Assembly (NCBI RefSeq): GCF_017873605.1
Contig: NZ_JAGGKI010000003.1
Location: forward strand, 186,001-250,000
Direction of reading: 5' to 3'
Source of the DNA: Paenibacillus lactis
GTDB taxonomy: Bacteria > Bacillota > Bacilli > Paenibacillales > Paenibacillaceae
Length of the DNA: 64,000 nucleotides
Position 1 is the stretch's first letter; every line of letters starts with the position of its first letter. Positions 1-8,160 of the stretch are shown here, piece by piece. The position numbers and the translations under genes were made by a program. The notes under the pieces are model-generated. The model was not told where the DNA came from. It did not search any database and saw only the letters and a program-made list of their open reading frames with translations.

Positions 1-1173
1 GCCCAGCAGCAGCTCATCGCGGCCGGGATGGGTAAAGTTCAGCCGGATGCATTCGGCATTCTCCCCTCCTGCCGAACACATCGATCCCGGGAGGAAAGCA
101 GCCCCCTTCATTAATGCAGCCCGCAGAAGAGCATCGCCATTCAAGCCGGGAGGGAGCTCCACCCACAGAAACATGCCGCCGGGAGGGACCTCGTATTTAG
201 CATCCTTCCAGGCGCTCCGCTTCAGCAGCTCCACCATGAGCTTAAGCCTCGTGGCGTACTCTCTGTTCAGCATCTCGATATGGTCCTCGAGCTTAAAGTG
301 ATTCGATTCCAGCAGATGATGGAGCATCCGCTGATTCAGCATGCTGGATTGCCAATCCGCCATCTGCTTCACCGCCGTCATCATCTCAATGACCTGCGGG
401 CTGCCTGCCGCCCAGCCCGTGCGGAGCGCCGGAGCTACCGTTTTGCTGAACGAGCCGACATAAAGCACATGCGCTCCCTGCTTCTCCTCCAGAGAAAACA
501 GGGATGGAAGCCGCTGCTTCCGATCCGGCCCGCCGGCTGCTCCGAAATACAAATCCCCGTACGAATCATCCTCTACGATGAGAAGCCCGTGCTGCACGCA
601 CAGCTCCAGCACCTGTGCTCGCCGTTCCAGGCTCCACATGACACCTGTCGGATTCGTGAAATTCGGCGCTGCCATGAGCAGCTTTGGCCTGTGCTTGCGA
701 ATCAGCGGCGCCAGCCGGTCCGGGAGCATGCCGCTGCTATCTCCCGGAACCGGCACGATTTCAGCCCCTTGGAGGCGGAGCACCTGCAGCAGACCGGGTG
801 ACGTCGGATTCTCCACGAGAACCGCGTCGCCCGGCTCGACGTACACCCTGACCAGCAAATCAATGGCCTGCTGTGTACCCGTTGTCAGCAGTATATTCCC
901 GGGCTGGACACTCAGTCCTTTGCGCTTGGCAAGATCCCGGCTCAGCCACTCACGCAGCGGGCGATAGCCTTCCGCTTCCCCGTACTGCAAGGCTTCCGGA
1001 TCGGCGGTTAGTACAGAGGTAGCGGCCTCGGCCAGCGAATGCATAGGGAATAATTCCTCAGCCGGCAGCTCCTCTGCCAAGGAAATAAAAGAATCCCGCT
1101 TCGCAAGCTCACGGATATTGCGCAGCGGGGATGACAACAGGGTCTGTGCACGGGAAGCAAAGGAATACTGCAT
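1..1173 (-). CDS. PLP-dependent aminotransferase (MocR/LysN-like, no HTH), 3' end missing
   Basis: 391 codons are visible and the C-terminus continues past the left edge. The protein is a fold-type I PLP aminotransferase: it has NPTGVMWS, the DDSYGDLYF segment and the Schiff-base lysine in GSFSKTVAPALRTGW. It starts directly with the catalytic fold (MQYSFASR), so it lacks the GntR winged helix of true MocR regulators and resembles 2-aminoadipate or aromatic aminotransferases. The ATG at 1173 follows GAGGAGGG with 6 bases between. The substrate cannot be told from sequence. It is monocistronic as far as visible, with the response regulator gene upstream on the same strand. Confidence 0.85.
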   Translation of the reverse strand, partial: MQYSFASRAQTLLSSPLRNIRELAKRDSFISLAEELPAEELFPMHSLAEAATSVLTADPEALQYGEAEGYRPLREWLSRDLAKRKGLSVQPGNILLTTGTQQAIDLLVRVYVEPGDAVLVENPTSPGLLQVLRLQGAEIVPVPGDSSGMLPDRLAPLIRKHRPKLLMAAPNFTNPTGVMWSLERRAQVLELCVQHGLLIVEDDSYGDLYFGAAGGPDRKQRLPSLFSLEEKQGAHVLYVGSFSKTVAPALRTGWAAGSPQVIEMMTAVKQMADWQSSMLNQRMLHHLLESNHFKLEDHIEMLNREYATRLKLMVELLKRSAWKDAKYEVPPGGMFLWVELPPGLNGDALLRAALMKGAAFLPGSMCSAGGENAECIRLNFTHPGRDELLLG

Positions 1174-1285
1174 GGAAATCCCTCCTCTAACCGTTTATGG
1201 AAACCTCGGTTTTATATTCAGGGAGCCTCTTTACAACCTCTAAAAAATATTCCCGATATCTATATATTATACCTTATGTAAAATT

Positions 1286-1942
1286 TTAAGCATATATTTG
1301 CCTTCCTTGACGGGTATACAGCGCATACTTCTCAATGGCCTGCGCCCGGGTCGATACGCCAAGCTTGACATAAATTTTCCGGAGGTAGTTGTCGATGGAG
1401 CGCCGGCTGACCTGAATTTCAGATGCGATCTTATCGTATGTAATGCCCTGCACGATCCGTTCCATGATAAAGGCCTCCGTCTCAGAAAGCTGCAGCCCGC
1501 CTTCGTTCATCGCCGAGGCCGTCAGCGGCCATATCCCCTGTTTTACCCATTCCAGCGGAAGAGAAGCTACCCCCTCCCGAAGACCGGCGATCATATGGAT
1601 GAGCTGAAAGGTCGAGGCCTGCTTGGACAAAAGCCCGCTCGCTCCCCGGTTAACCAAGGACTGAAGCAGCGGAAGGCCGTCGTTGTCGGTCATGACCACC
1701 ACATGGGTGTTCGGGGACAACTGCTTCATCTGTTCCAGGATCGCTTCCGAGGTCTGGTCCTGAAGTTGGTAATCCAATAAGACCAGTTCGGGTAACAGCT
1801 CAGCGACCATCCTCACCCCTTCCGTACCGGAAGAGGTCATCCCCAGGACGGTCAGGTCCCGCTCCTCCTCCAATATCAATTTCGTTCCCAGCATGCTTGT
1901 AGGTTGACTGCCGACGATAACTACCCGCCAAACCTGATTCAT
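1286..1942 (-). CDS. ComA-like LuxR-family response regulator with degenerate acidic pocket
   Basis: 218 aa: N-terminal receiver (about 5-120) and C-terminal LuxR/NarL helix-turn-helix (about 149-207, with VSRRSIDNYLRKIYVKLGV). The phospho-acceptor Asp57 (LLDYQ), Thr85 and Lys107 are present, but the metal-binding acidic pair that normally follows beta-1 is replaced by Gly11-Ser12 (VIVGSQP). Overall arrangement recalls Bacillus ComA. There is no adjacent histidine kinase, so it is an orphan. Loss of the acidic pair suggests it may act without canonical Mg-dependent phosphorylation (inference). Start ATG is preceded by AGGAGG. Confidence 0.8.
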   Translation of the reverse strand: MNQVWRVVIVGSQPTSMLGTKLILEEERDLTVLGMTSSGTEGVRMVAELLPELVLLDYQLQDQTSEAILEQMKQLSPNTHVVVMTDNDGLPLLQSLVNRGASGLLSKQASTFQLIHMIAGLREGVASLPLEWVKQGIWPLTASAMNEGGLQLSETEAFIMERIVQGITYDKIASEIQVSRRSIDNYLRKIYVKLGVSTRAQAIEKYALYTRQGRQIYA

Positions 1943-2306
1943 ATTCCGATAGACCTCCTGTTTCGTCTTGATATCTCTATTTCTAAGTAAGCGGCATCAT
2001 CACGAAGCATACATCCGACATGCGAATTTACGTTGTTTACGGCATGGATCGACATTTCGAACTGTGAATCACATGCAGATCCGTGGCGAACTTAATCCTG
2101 AAGACGCAGAGAAGTCAAAATAAGCATGGCGAATGTCTTATATGTATCCTACTTGATAAACAAATCTATACAGATTGTATCCCACTCTAACTTTCTAAGC
2201 AATCTTTTTTCATAAAACAAGTGCCTTTTGTTCGTCTTTGCGAAAGTATTTCTGACATGATAGAATAGATATCTGGAAAAAATGATAGATTTTGAGGGGT
2301 GATGAA
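1943..2306. other. Divergent intergenic region
   Basis: About 360 bases separate the minus-strand regulator from the plus-strand operon. The only feature I can support is the plus-strand promoter at 2238-2266; I see no ORF with a ribosome site and no convincing structured RNA. Confidence 0.5.
2238..2266 (+). promoter_or_regulatory. Sigma-A-type promoter for the coiled-coil/NAGPA operon
   Basis: TTGCGA (2238-2243), 17-base spacer, TAGAAT (2261-2266) with an extended TG motif one base before the -10. It lies about 40 bases upstream of the first start codon. Confidence 0.6.
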
Positions 2307-2720
2307 ATGCCGGTGTTGGAATCAGAAAACAATACCCCCTATGAGTCCCGTGAGGAAATGCAGCGCAAAGGACCTTCGGCCAGATGGTTCTGGGTATTTT
2401 GGATTGTACTGATTGGGCTGGGCACTACCGCAGCCTATTTATACAGTAACCATTTGAAGGAACAGGTCGTTATCCAGCTCCAGGAGGATACCAATAGGCA
2501 GATGGCTTCGTTCAAATCGGAATACGATCAGCGTTTCAATGAGCTGGTACAGGAATTGGACGAAATGCAGAGTCAGGTTCAATCCTTCAACGAGCTGCTG
2601 ACCTTCACCAAAGATCAGGCCAGCGGCAAAACCGACAACAGCAACAAGCTGTACAGCCAGCTTAGCGAGGTCGAGAAACAGCTCAAAGAACTGGAACGCA
2701 AAATGGAGCTCTTAAAGTGA
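2307..2720 (+). CDS. Single-pass membrane protein with extracellular coiled coil
   Basis: 137 aa from the ATG at 2307, chosen over the upstream TTG (2292) because GAGGGGTGATGAA precedes the ATG directly. About 30 polar N-terminal residues are followed by a membrane helix (WFWVFWIVLIGLGTTAAYLY), then a Glu/Gln-rich heptad-like region to the C-terminus (QLSEVEKQLKELERKMELL). The family is not recognised. Its stop codon overlaps the start of the next gene (GTGA at 2717-2720), indicating translational coupling, so it probably works with the phosphodiester glycosidase at the cell surface. Confidence 0.75.
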   Translation: MPVLESENNTPYESREEMQRKGPSARWFWVFWIVLIGLGTTAAYLYSNHLKEQVVIQLQEDTNRQMASFKSEYDQRFNELVQELDEMQSQVQSFNELLTFTKDQASGKTDNSNKLYSQLSEVEKQLKELERKMELLK

Positions 2721-3802
2721 GCAAGCTCAAATATATCCGACCAAAGCAGGTAAACCGTTTATTTATGCTTGCCATCGCGCCTTTCATCGGCATGCTGCTG
2801 TGCATGTGGCTATTAACCCAGCCGCCGCGCATCACGCTGCACTCTTCGGAGTACATAGCCGACAGCCATATCTCCGAGCAGTCGGCGAAGATCAGGAGCG
2901 ATCTCGGCCAAGCGGCCGCAGCTGCCAAACAAACCGTATCCTCCATTGAAAAGACGGCCGTTCTCTATCAACAGACGACCGCCAAGGTAGGATCCCTTCT
3001 GGGAAAAGCCAAGACGCAGGCCGCAAAGCCCGAGCAAATCTATAACCGGAGAATCACCTCAAAGCTGGGAGCCCCCATCGAGACGGTTCACAGCGACCGG
3101 ATCCGGATTGAATTGTATAAAGTCAATCCCGGCCCCTACCATGGCTATGCGATGAAGGTCAAGCTGAAGGACCCTTCCGCGATGAGCATGTCCCTGGGCA
3201 GCGAAAGCGGCAAGCCCGGAACGGTGGAAACGACGATGCGGGCCGTCAGCCGGCACGGGGCCGTAGCCGGCATTAATGCCGGCGGATACGCCGATGGGAA
3301 CAAGGGCCGCTTCCCGCTCGGCACGACGTTTTACGAGGGCCACTATGTATCCGGATTTCAGCCTAGCTTTAAGGATCTGGCCTTCGTCGGAATGAGCACC
3401 TCCGGAAAACTGATCGGCGGCAAATTTTACAGTCAACAGCAGCTTGACCGTCTAAGCCCGAAATTCGGAGCCACCTTTGTGCCGGTGCTGCTGCAGAACG
3501 GAAGAAAGACGACCATTCCCGAGAAGTGGAGAAGCACGCCTGCACGTGCTCCGCGCACCGTCATCGGCAATTATAAGGACGATCAGCTGCTGATTCTCGT
3601 CACGGAAGGATATGATGAGAACGGCAAGTCGGGTGCTACGCTGCAGGAGCTGCAGAACAAGCTTCTTAAACTTGGCGTGATCGACGCATATAACTTGGAT
3701 GGGGGCGGCTCCTCCTCCCTCGTCCTGAACGGACGGGTTGTGAACAAGCCCTCGGACGGACAACTCCGTCCGGTGCCGACACACTTCCTGTTTTTCAAAT
3801 AA
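2717..3802 (+). CDS. Membrane-anchored phosphodiester glycosidase (NAGPA-domain) protein
   Basis: 361 aa. A membrane anchor (about 17-34, LAIAPFIGMLLCMWLL) is followed by a linker and a C-terminal NAGPA domain (phosphodiester glycosidase, formerly exopolysaccharide-biosynthesis annotation). Typical sequences are GINAGGY, RAPRTVIG and NLDGGGSSSLVLNG near the C-terminus. Proteins of this family cleave GlcNAc-1-phosphodiester type linkages; a role in cell-envelope or polysaccharide turnover is inferred. GTG start overlaps the upstream stop by four bases, so it is co-translated with the coiled-coil membrane protein. Confidence 0.85.
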   Translation: MSKLKYIRPKQVNRLFMLAIAPFIGMLLCMWLLTQPPRITLHSSEYIADSHISEQSAKIRSDLGQAAAAAKQTVSSIEKTAVLYQQTTAKVGSLLGKAKTQAAKPEQIYNRRITSKLGAPIETVHSDRIRIELYKVNPGPYHGYAMKVKLKDPSAMSMSLGSESGKPGTVETTMRAVSRHGAVAGINAGGYADGNKGRFPLGTTFYEGHYVSGFQPSFKDLAFVGMSTSGKLIGGKFYSQQQLDRLSPKFGATFVPVLLQNGRKTTIPEKWRSTPARAPRTVIGNYKDDQLLILVTEGYDENGKSGATLQELQNKLLKLGVIDAYNLDGGGSSSLVLNGRVVNKPSDGQLRPVPTHFLFFK

Positions 3803-3847
3803 AGGGGCAGTTTTCATATTATCATTTATTTTTTCGGCTAAGATGGT

Positions 3848-3853
3848 TATAAT
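3848..3853 (+). promoter_or_regulatory. Possible -10 for the 34-aa peptide gene
   Basis: TATAAT lies 29 bases before the start codon at 3883; the -35 region is AT-rich but not consensus, so this is tentative. Confidence 0.35.
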
Positions 3854-3882
3854 ATAGATTAGCTTAGCAGGAGGTGGCCGTA

Positions 3883-3987
3883 ATGTCTTTCTCATTAACC
3901 TTTTGGATCGTCATGATCGTATTTGCCCTTTATATGGTCGGCATTTTGACCGCAGCCTACAATGATGACAAAACCAAAGGCCTGTAA
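3883..3987 (+). CDS. 34-aa single-pass membrane peptide
   Basis: ATG preceded by GCAGGAGGTGGCCGTA, an excellent ribosome site. The product is a hydrophobic helix (SFSLTFWIVMIVFALYMVGI) followed by a short polar tail AAYNDDKTKGL. A good terminator follows immediately. No family is recognised. The strong translation signal, own candidate promoter and terminator argue that it is real; it could be a membrane-protein accessory peptide. Confidence 0.65.
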   Translation: MSFSLTFWIVMIVFALYMVGILTAAYNDDKTKGL

Positions 3988-3989
3988 GG

Positions 3990-4030
3990 CATGACTCCCT
4001 CTTCTTATGAGGGGGTCTTTTACTTTTTTG
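3990..4030 (+). terminator. Terminator after the 34-aa peptide gene
   Basis: GACTCCCTC, a 6-base loop, then GAGGGGGTC and TTTTACTTTTTT. Confidence 0.75.
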
Positions 4031-4033
4031 CGA

Positions 4034-4063
4034 TAAAAAAAAGCACCGCTGTCCGCGATGCTT
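4034..4063 (-). terminator. Terminator of the AbrB-like gene
   Basis: On the minus strand AAGCATCGC, loop ggaca, GCGGTGCTT then eight T residues. Confidence 0.8.
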
Positions 4064-4097
4064 ATCAAATGAGACGATAGAACCTTTATATTAGGAA

Positions 4098-4352
4098 TCA
4101 AGCATGTCTCGGAAGCTGCTGCATCTCCGACATGCATTGTGTGCAGATATAACGCTCCTTAAACTCGCTTACGCCGTCCATCGAGCCGCAAAAGACGCAT
4201 TTGGGACGGTAACGCTCCAGAATAATGTGGTCCCCCTGCACAAGAATTTCTACGGGATCGCCCTCGTTCATCTGATATCTCTTACGCAGAGACTTTGGAA
4301 GAACGATTCTCCCCAGCTGATCGACCTTTCGAACTACACCAGCAGGTTTCAT
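4098..4352 (-). CDS. AbrB/SpoVT-type DNA-binding protein with C-terminal zinc-ribbon-like tail
   Basis: 84 aa. Residues 1-50 are a swapped-hairpin AbrB domain (GVVRKVDQLGRIVLPKSLR). In place of the usual AbrB multimerisation tail there are two Cys pairs (CVFC about 52-55 and CTQC about 73-76), which look like a zinc site. AbrB-family proteins are transition-state regulators; the role here is inferred. Start ATG follows AGAGGTG with a 10-base spacer. Confidence 0.85.
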   Translation of the reverse strand: MKPAGVVRKVDQLGRIVLPKSLRKRYQMNEGDPVEILVQGDHIILERYRPKCVFCGSMDGVSEFKERYICTQCMSEMQQLPRHA

Positions 4353-4539
4353 AACAATTGTACACCTCTTTCATCTTCAACAAGTGATTTCTGGAATTCT
4401 CAAACTGATAATAAGGGCCTAGTAGTATAGTTCGATAAAAAGCTGTCGAATCCTGCTGGTTTTAAGAATTTATTAGTTTTTTCGATATCTTATAGGTATA
4501 CTGGATGGTTTTTCCGAATGATTTAAGCGTCAGCACGAC

Positions 4540-5004
4540 TCATTCCATCCCTGGAAAATCCAATTGGCGCAAAGCCTCATAAACGATAATGGCCGCCGAA
4601 TTGGATAAATTAAGGGAGCGGACCTTGTCTGTCATCGGCATCCGGATGCAGGACTCCGGATTGGCAGCCAGCAGCTCGGGCGGCAGCCCCTTCGTCTCTT
4701 TCCCGAATACAAGAAAATCCTCATCCTGAAATTGAATGTCCATATACCGCTTCTTGGCTTTCGTCGTAGCATAGAAATAGCGCCCGTCCGGATATTTCGC
4801 CTTCAGCTCCTCGAAGGAGTCATGATATTCAATATGTACGGCATACCAATAATCCAGGCCAGCCCGCTTTAAGGTCTTGTCATCGGTATTAAAGCCGAGC
4901 GGTCGAACCAGATGCAGATGTGTGCCCGTAGCCGCACAGGTTCTGGCAATATTGCCCGTATTGGCTGGAATTTCGGGTTCAACGAGTACGATATGCAGTG
5001 CCAT
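4540..5004 (-). CDS. trmL: tRNA (cytidine(34)-2'-O)-methyltransferase
   Basis: 154 aa, the normal length for TrmL/CspR SPOUT methyltransferases. It shows the family N-terminus (HIVLVEPEIPANTGNIARTC), the FGKETKGLP motif and the trefoil-knot SAM-binding end SLNLSNSAAIIVYEALRQ. The enzyme methylates the wobble ribose of tRNA-Leu isoacceptors. It is probably monocistronic, downstream of serC and its terminator. Confidence 0.93.
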   Translation of the reverse strand: MALHIVLVEPEIPANTGNIARTCAATGTHLHLVRPLGFNTDDKTLKRAGLDYWYAVHIEYHDSFEELKAKYPDGRYFYATTKAKKRYMDIQFQDEDFLVFGKETKGLPPELLAANPESCIRMPMTDKVRSLNLSNSAAIIVYEALRQLDFPGME

Positions 5005-5080
5005 GTTGTATTGTCCACCTTTTCTTTAACGTTTTCTTCTATTATAACCGATCCGCCGGACTTTTCAGGCTGATTCCAGA

Positions 5081-5113
5081 AAAACCCTTCCGCTGTTTAT
5101 CAGGGAAGGGTTT
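5081..5113 (-). terminator. Terminator of serC
   Basis: Minus strand AAACCCTTCC, loop, GGAAGGGTTTTT. It lies between serC and trmL. Confidence 0.85.
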
Positions 5114-5139
5114 AGGTCTGTTGTTGGATTTATATCACA

Positions 5140-6225
5140 TTAGCGGTTGTTCTTAAAGTGCTCCATAAAGTCCACAAGCGCTTTGCAGCTCTCGTAAGGA
5201 ACCGCATTGTATACGGATGCCCGCAAGCCGCCTACGCTCCGGTGCCCCTTAAGTCCCACAAAGCCTTCTTTCTCGGAAGCCTTCACGAATTCCTTCTCCA
5301 GCTCCTCGGTTTCCAGGCGGAACGTAATGTTCATATCGGAGCGGCTGTCCGGATTCACGCAGCCGCGGTAAAATCCGCCGCTGTTGTCGATGGCATCATA
5401 AATGAGCGCGGCCTTCTTGCGGTTCATATCCTGAACCCCTGCAAGCCCGCCCTTCTCTTCGATCCATTTCAGAACCTCGTTAATCATGTAAATGCCGAAG
5501 GACGGCGGCGTATTGTACAGGGAGTTGTTTTTCAGATACGTGTTATATCTTAGCATCGTCGGCAGATGCTTCGGAGAGTCCGTAATCAGGTCCTCTCGAA
5601 CGATCACAACGGCCACCCCGGACGGTCCCAGATTCTTCTGCGCGCCCGCATAGACCATGCCGAATCGTCTCAGGTCAAAAGGACGGCTGAGAATGTCGCT
5701 GGACATATCGCAGATCAGCGGCACTGCGCCGGTATCCGGGAAGTCCTTGAACTGCGTGCCCTCGATCGTCTCATTGGAGGTCAGATGCAGGTAAGCGGCA
5801 TTGTCGGACAATTGGATGTCCGCAAGCTTCGGCAGGGACATGTATTTGCTCTCTTCGGAAGAGGCGGCAACATGCGTCTCCCCGATCAGCTTCGCTTCCT
5901 TGAGCGCCTTGTCGGCCCAGCTTCCCGTCATGACGTAATTGGCGGCATGGCCCTGTCCCAAAAAATTCATCGGAATCATTGCAAACTGCGTGCTCGCACC
6001 GCCCTGAATGAACAGCACCTTATAACCGGACGGATTCCCCAGCAGTGACAGCAGGCGTTCCTGCGCTTCATTATGTACAGCTTCATAAACGGCACCACGG
6101 TGGGACATTTCCATGATCGACATGCCGGTATTGCGGTAATCGACGAATTCCGCTTGCGCGCGCTCCAGCACTTCCAGCGGCAATGCGGCAGGTCCTGCAT
6201 TAAAATTGAAGGCTCTCTTGCTCAA
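5140..6225 (-). CDS. serC: Phosphoserine aminotransferase
   Basis: 361 aa PLP enzyme converting 3-phosphohydroxypyruvate to phosphoserine. It has the family N-terminus FNFNAGPAALPLEVL, the GTQF and DMSSDILSRP segments, the PLP lysine in AGAQKNLGPSG, and the C-terminal GHRSVGGLRASVYNA phosphate-binding loop. The most likely start is the TTG at 6225, because GGTGGAG lies 6-7 bases before it and translation then begins MSKRAFNFN, as in Bacillus SerC; the GTG at 6237 sits on top of the ribosome site. It is a single-gene unit with its own terminator. Confidence 0.93.
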   Translation of the reverse strand: MSKRAFNFNAGPAALPLEVLERAQAEFVDYRNTGMSIMEMSHRGAVYEAVHNEAQERLLSLLGNPSGYKVLFIQGGASTQFAMIPMNFLGQGHAANYVMTGSWADKALKEAKLIGETHVAASSEESKYMSLPKLADIQLSDNAAYLHLTSNETIEGTQFKDFPDTGAVPLICDMSSDILSRPFDLRRFGMVYAGAQKNLGPSGVAVVIVREDLITDSPKHLPTMLRYNTYLKNNSLYNTPPSFGIYMINEVLKWIEEKGGLAGVQDMNRKKAALIYDAIDNSGGFYRGCVNPDSRSDMNITFRLETEELEKEFVKASEKEGFVGLKGHRSVGGLRASVYNAVPYESCKALVDFMEHFKNNR

Positions 6226-6352
6226 TTGACTCTCCACCCTTTCTCTGTGTTCCCTTTATCGCTTTATTGATTTAACGCTAATCATAGCAACAATCTGATG
6301 GTCCTTCAAGTGTAATTATTCACAATTTTTTTGCCGCTCCCGGTGACTACCT

Positions 6353-6391
6353 AAAAAGCGCCAAGGGCTTAATTATAAGCCCTCGGCGCTA
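6353..6391 (-). terminator. Terminator of glnA
   Basis: Minus strand AGCGCCGAGGGCTTA, loop, TAAGCCCTTGGCGCT followed by TTTT; long near-perfect stem. Confidence 0.9.
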
Positions 6392-6406
6392 AATGAAGCT
6401 GATCTC

Positions 6407-7831
6407 TTACAGATCGTAGTACAGGGAGTACTCGTGCGGATGAACGCGGATGTTAACGGCTTTGGCCTCGGCACGCTTGAAATCGATGAAGTTATCGAGG
6501 AAGTCTTTCGTAAATACGCCGCCTTCGGTCAAAAACTCATAATCTGCCTGAAGTGCATCCAGCGCTTCGTCCAGAGAACCCGGTACACTGCGGATTTCCT
6601 TCTTCTCGGCATCGGACAGCTCGTAGATGTTCTTATCGAATGGCCCGTATCCAAGAGCCGTTGGATCGATTTTACGCTTGATTCCGTCCAGACCTGCCAT
6701 CAGCATTGCCGCGAATGCCAGGTAAGGGTTCGCCGTAGAGTCCGGCGTACGGAACTCGATCCGGCAGCCTTTAGGGGTTACTGCGGCAACCGGAATCCGA
6801 ACGGCCGCGGAACGGTTGCCTTTGGAGAACACGAGGTTGACCGGTGCTTCGTAACCTGGAACCAGACGTTTAAAGGAGTTGGTGCTTGGGTTCGTCAGGG
6901 CGATCAGTGCCGGAGCATGGTACAGAATACCGCCGATGTAATGAAGCGCAGTTTCGCTCAGGTTAGCATACGCGCCTTTCTCGTAGAACAACGGAGTATC
7001 GCCATTGAAAATGGATTGGTGAACGTGCATCCCGCTTCCGTTGTCCCCGAACAGCGGCTTCGGCATGAAGGTTGCCGTTTTGCCGTATTGACGAGCCGTG
7101 TTATGAACGATGTATTTATAGATCAACAGATTGTCTGCTGTTTTCTTCAAGGTATCGAAACGGAAGTTGATTTCCGCTTGCCCTGCCGTCGCCACCTCAT
7201 GGTGATGACGCTCCACGCGAAGTCCTGCTTCATTCAGCAATCTGCACATTTCACTGCGGATATCCTGCTGCGTATCCACCGGCGCCACCGGTACATAACC
7301 GCCCTTTACGCCGACTTTAAAGCCGAGGTTGCCGCCTTCTTCTTTACGGTTCGTATTCCAGTTAGCTTCCTCGGAATCCACGAAGTAGCTGGAGCTGTTC
7401 ATCGTGCTTTCATAGCGGACATCGTCAAACAGGAAGAACTCGGATTCAGGCGCGAAGTACGCTGCCGTACCTACACCGGACTGCTGCAGATATTCTTCCG
7501 CACGTGTCGCAATGCCGCGCGGATCACGCTCATATGCTTCACCTTCCGGCGTATAGATGTTGCTCATAATATTGATGGTAGGATGTGCTGTAAACGGGTC
7601 GATATAGTAGGAATTTGGATCCGGCATCATCACCATATCCGATTCCTCAATGCCGCGGAAGCCTGGGATAGAAGATCCGTCAAAGGCTACCCCGTTCACA
7701 AACGTCTCAGCATCTACTTCTGAAGCTGGCAGGGAAATGTGATGCGCCCGTCCCGACAAGTCTACAAAACGAAAATCGACCCACTCAATGTTATTCTCTT
7801 GAATTGTATGCAATAATTTCTCTACCGACAT
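6407..7831 (-). CDS. glnA: Type I glutamine synthetase, beta-like
   Basis: 474 aa from the ATG at 7831, which follows GGGAGGAAGAGAC; the open frame extends 16 codons further without a ribosome site. It has a full GSI fold: AFDGSSIPGF, PESEFFLFD, GQAEINFRF, the KPLFGDNGSGMHVHQS active-site segment, NRSAAVRIP and the terminal HPHEYSLYYDL. The length and the insert around residues 145-190 match the 469-aa enterobacterial GSI-beta type rather than the 444-aa Bacillus GSI-alpha. A tyrosine (Tyr403, NIYELS) occupies the place of the enterobacterial adenylylation site. It has its own promoter with a GlnR/TnrA box. Confidence 0.93.
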   Translation of the reverse strand: MSVEKLLHTIQENNIEWVDFRFVDLSGRAHHISLPASEVDAETFVNGVAFDGSSIPGFRGIEESDMVMMPDPNSYYIDPFTAHPTINIMSNIYTPEGEAYERDPRGIATRAEEYLQQSGVGTAAYFAPESEFFLFDDVRYESTMNSSSYFVDSEEANWNTNRKEEGGNLGFKVGVKGGYVPVAPVDTQQDIRSEMCRLLNEAGLRVERHHHEVATAGQAEINFRFDTLKKTADNLLIYKYIVHNTARQYGKTATFMPKPLFGDNGSGMHVHQSIFNGDTPLFYEKGAYANLSETALHYIGGILYHAPALIALTNPSTNSFKRLVPGYEAPVNLVFSKGNRSAAVRIPVAAVTPKGCRIEFRTPDSTANPYLAFAAMLMAGLDGIKRKIDPTALGYGPFDKNIYELSDAEKKEIRSVPGSLDEALDALQADYEFLTEGGVFTKDFLDNFIDFKRAEAKAVNIRVHPHEYSLYYDL

Positions 7832-7909
7832 GTCTCTTCCTCCCAATTTCCGAACATTAAGATTAAAACAGCTTAACAATGTTCCTATATTCTTCGTTTT
7901 CTTTTCGTC

Positions 7910-7939
7910 ATTATATGCTGGCAGATAACCTCACGTCAA
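7910..7939 (-). promoter_or_regulatory. Sigma-A promoter of glnA
   Basis: Minus strand TTGACG (7934-7939), 18-base spacer, TATAAT (7910-7915). The start codon lies about 80 bases downstream. Confidence 0.8.
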
Positions 7940-7967
7940 TAGCTATGTAAGGTATTTTTAAAAACCA

Positions 7968-7984
7968 TGTCATATAAATTGACA
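7968..7984 (-). promoter_or_regulatory. GlnR/TnrA box upstream of glnA
   Basis: TGTCATATAAATTGACA fits the consensus TGTNA-N7-TNACA exactly. It sits 28 bases upstream of the -35 hexamer, the place expected for an activator. GlnR/TnrA family proteins control nitrogen genes in Bacilli. Confidence 0.8.
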
Positions 7985-8013
7985 TATGAAACCAATTAAA
8001 GTAAAACAGCATG

Positions 8014-8047
8014 AAAAAGACACCTGCAAATAACGTGCAAGTGTCTT
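8014..8047 (-). terminator. Terminator of aroF
   Basis: Minus strand AAGACACTTGCA, loop, TGCAGGTGTCTTTTT. Confidence 0.85.
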
Positions 8048-8160
8048 CATAGCTATGCTGTGACTCTGCCTATCCATATCCGCTATTCATAACTTCTCCC
8101 GCGGTTTCCCGGCTGCTTCTCCCGGCATCGCATCGACATTGCGATCAGGTACGAAGCGTA

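Noticed and set aside
6434-7723. 429-codon plus-strand frame opposite glnA
   Set aside because: Antisense shadow of a certain gene.
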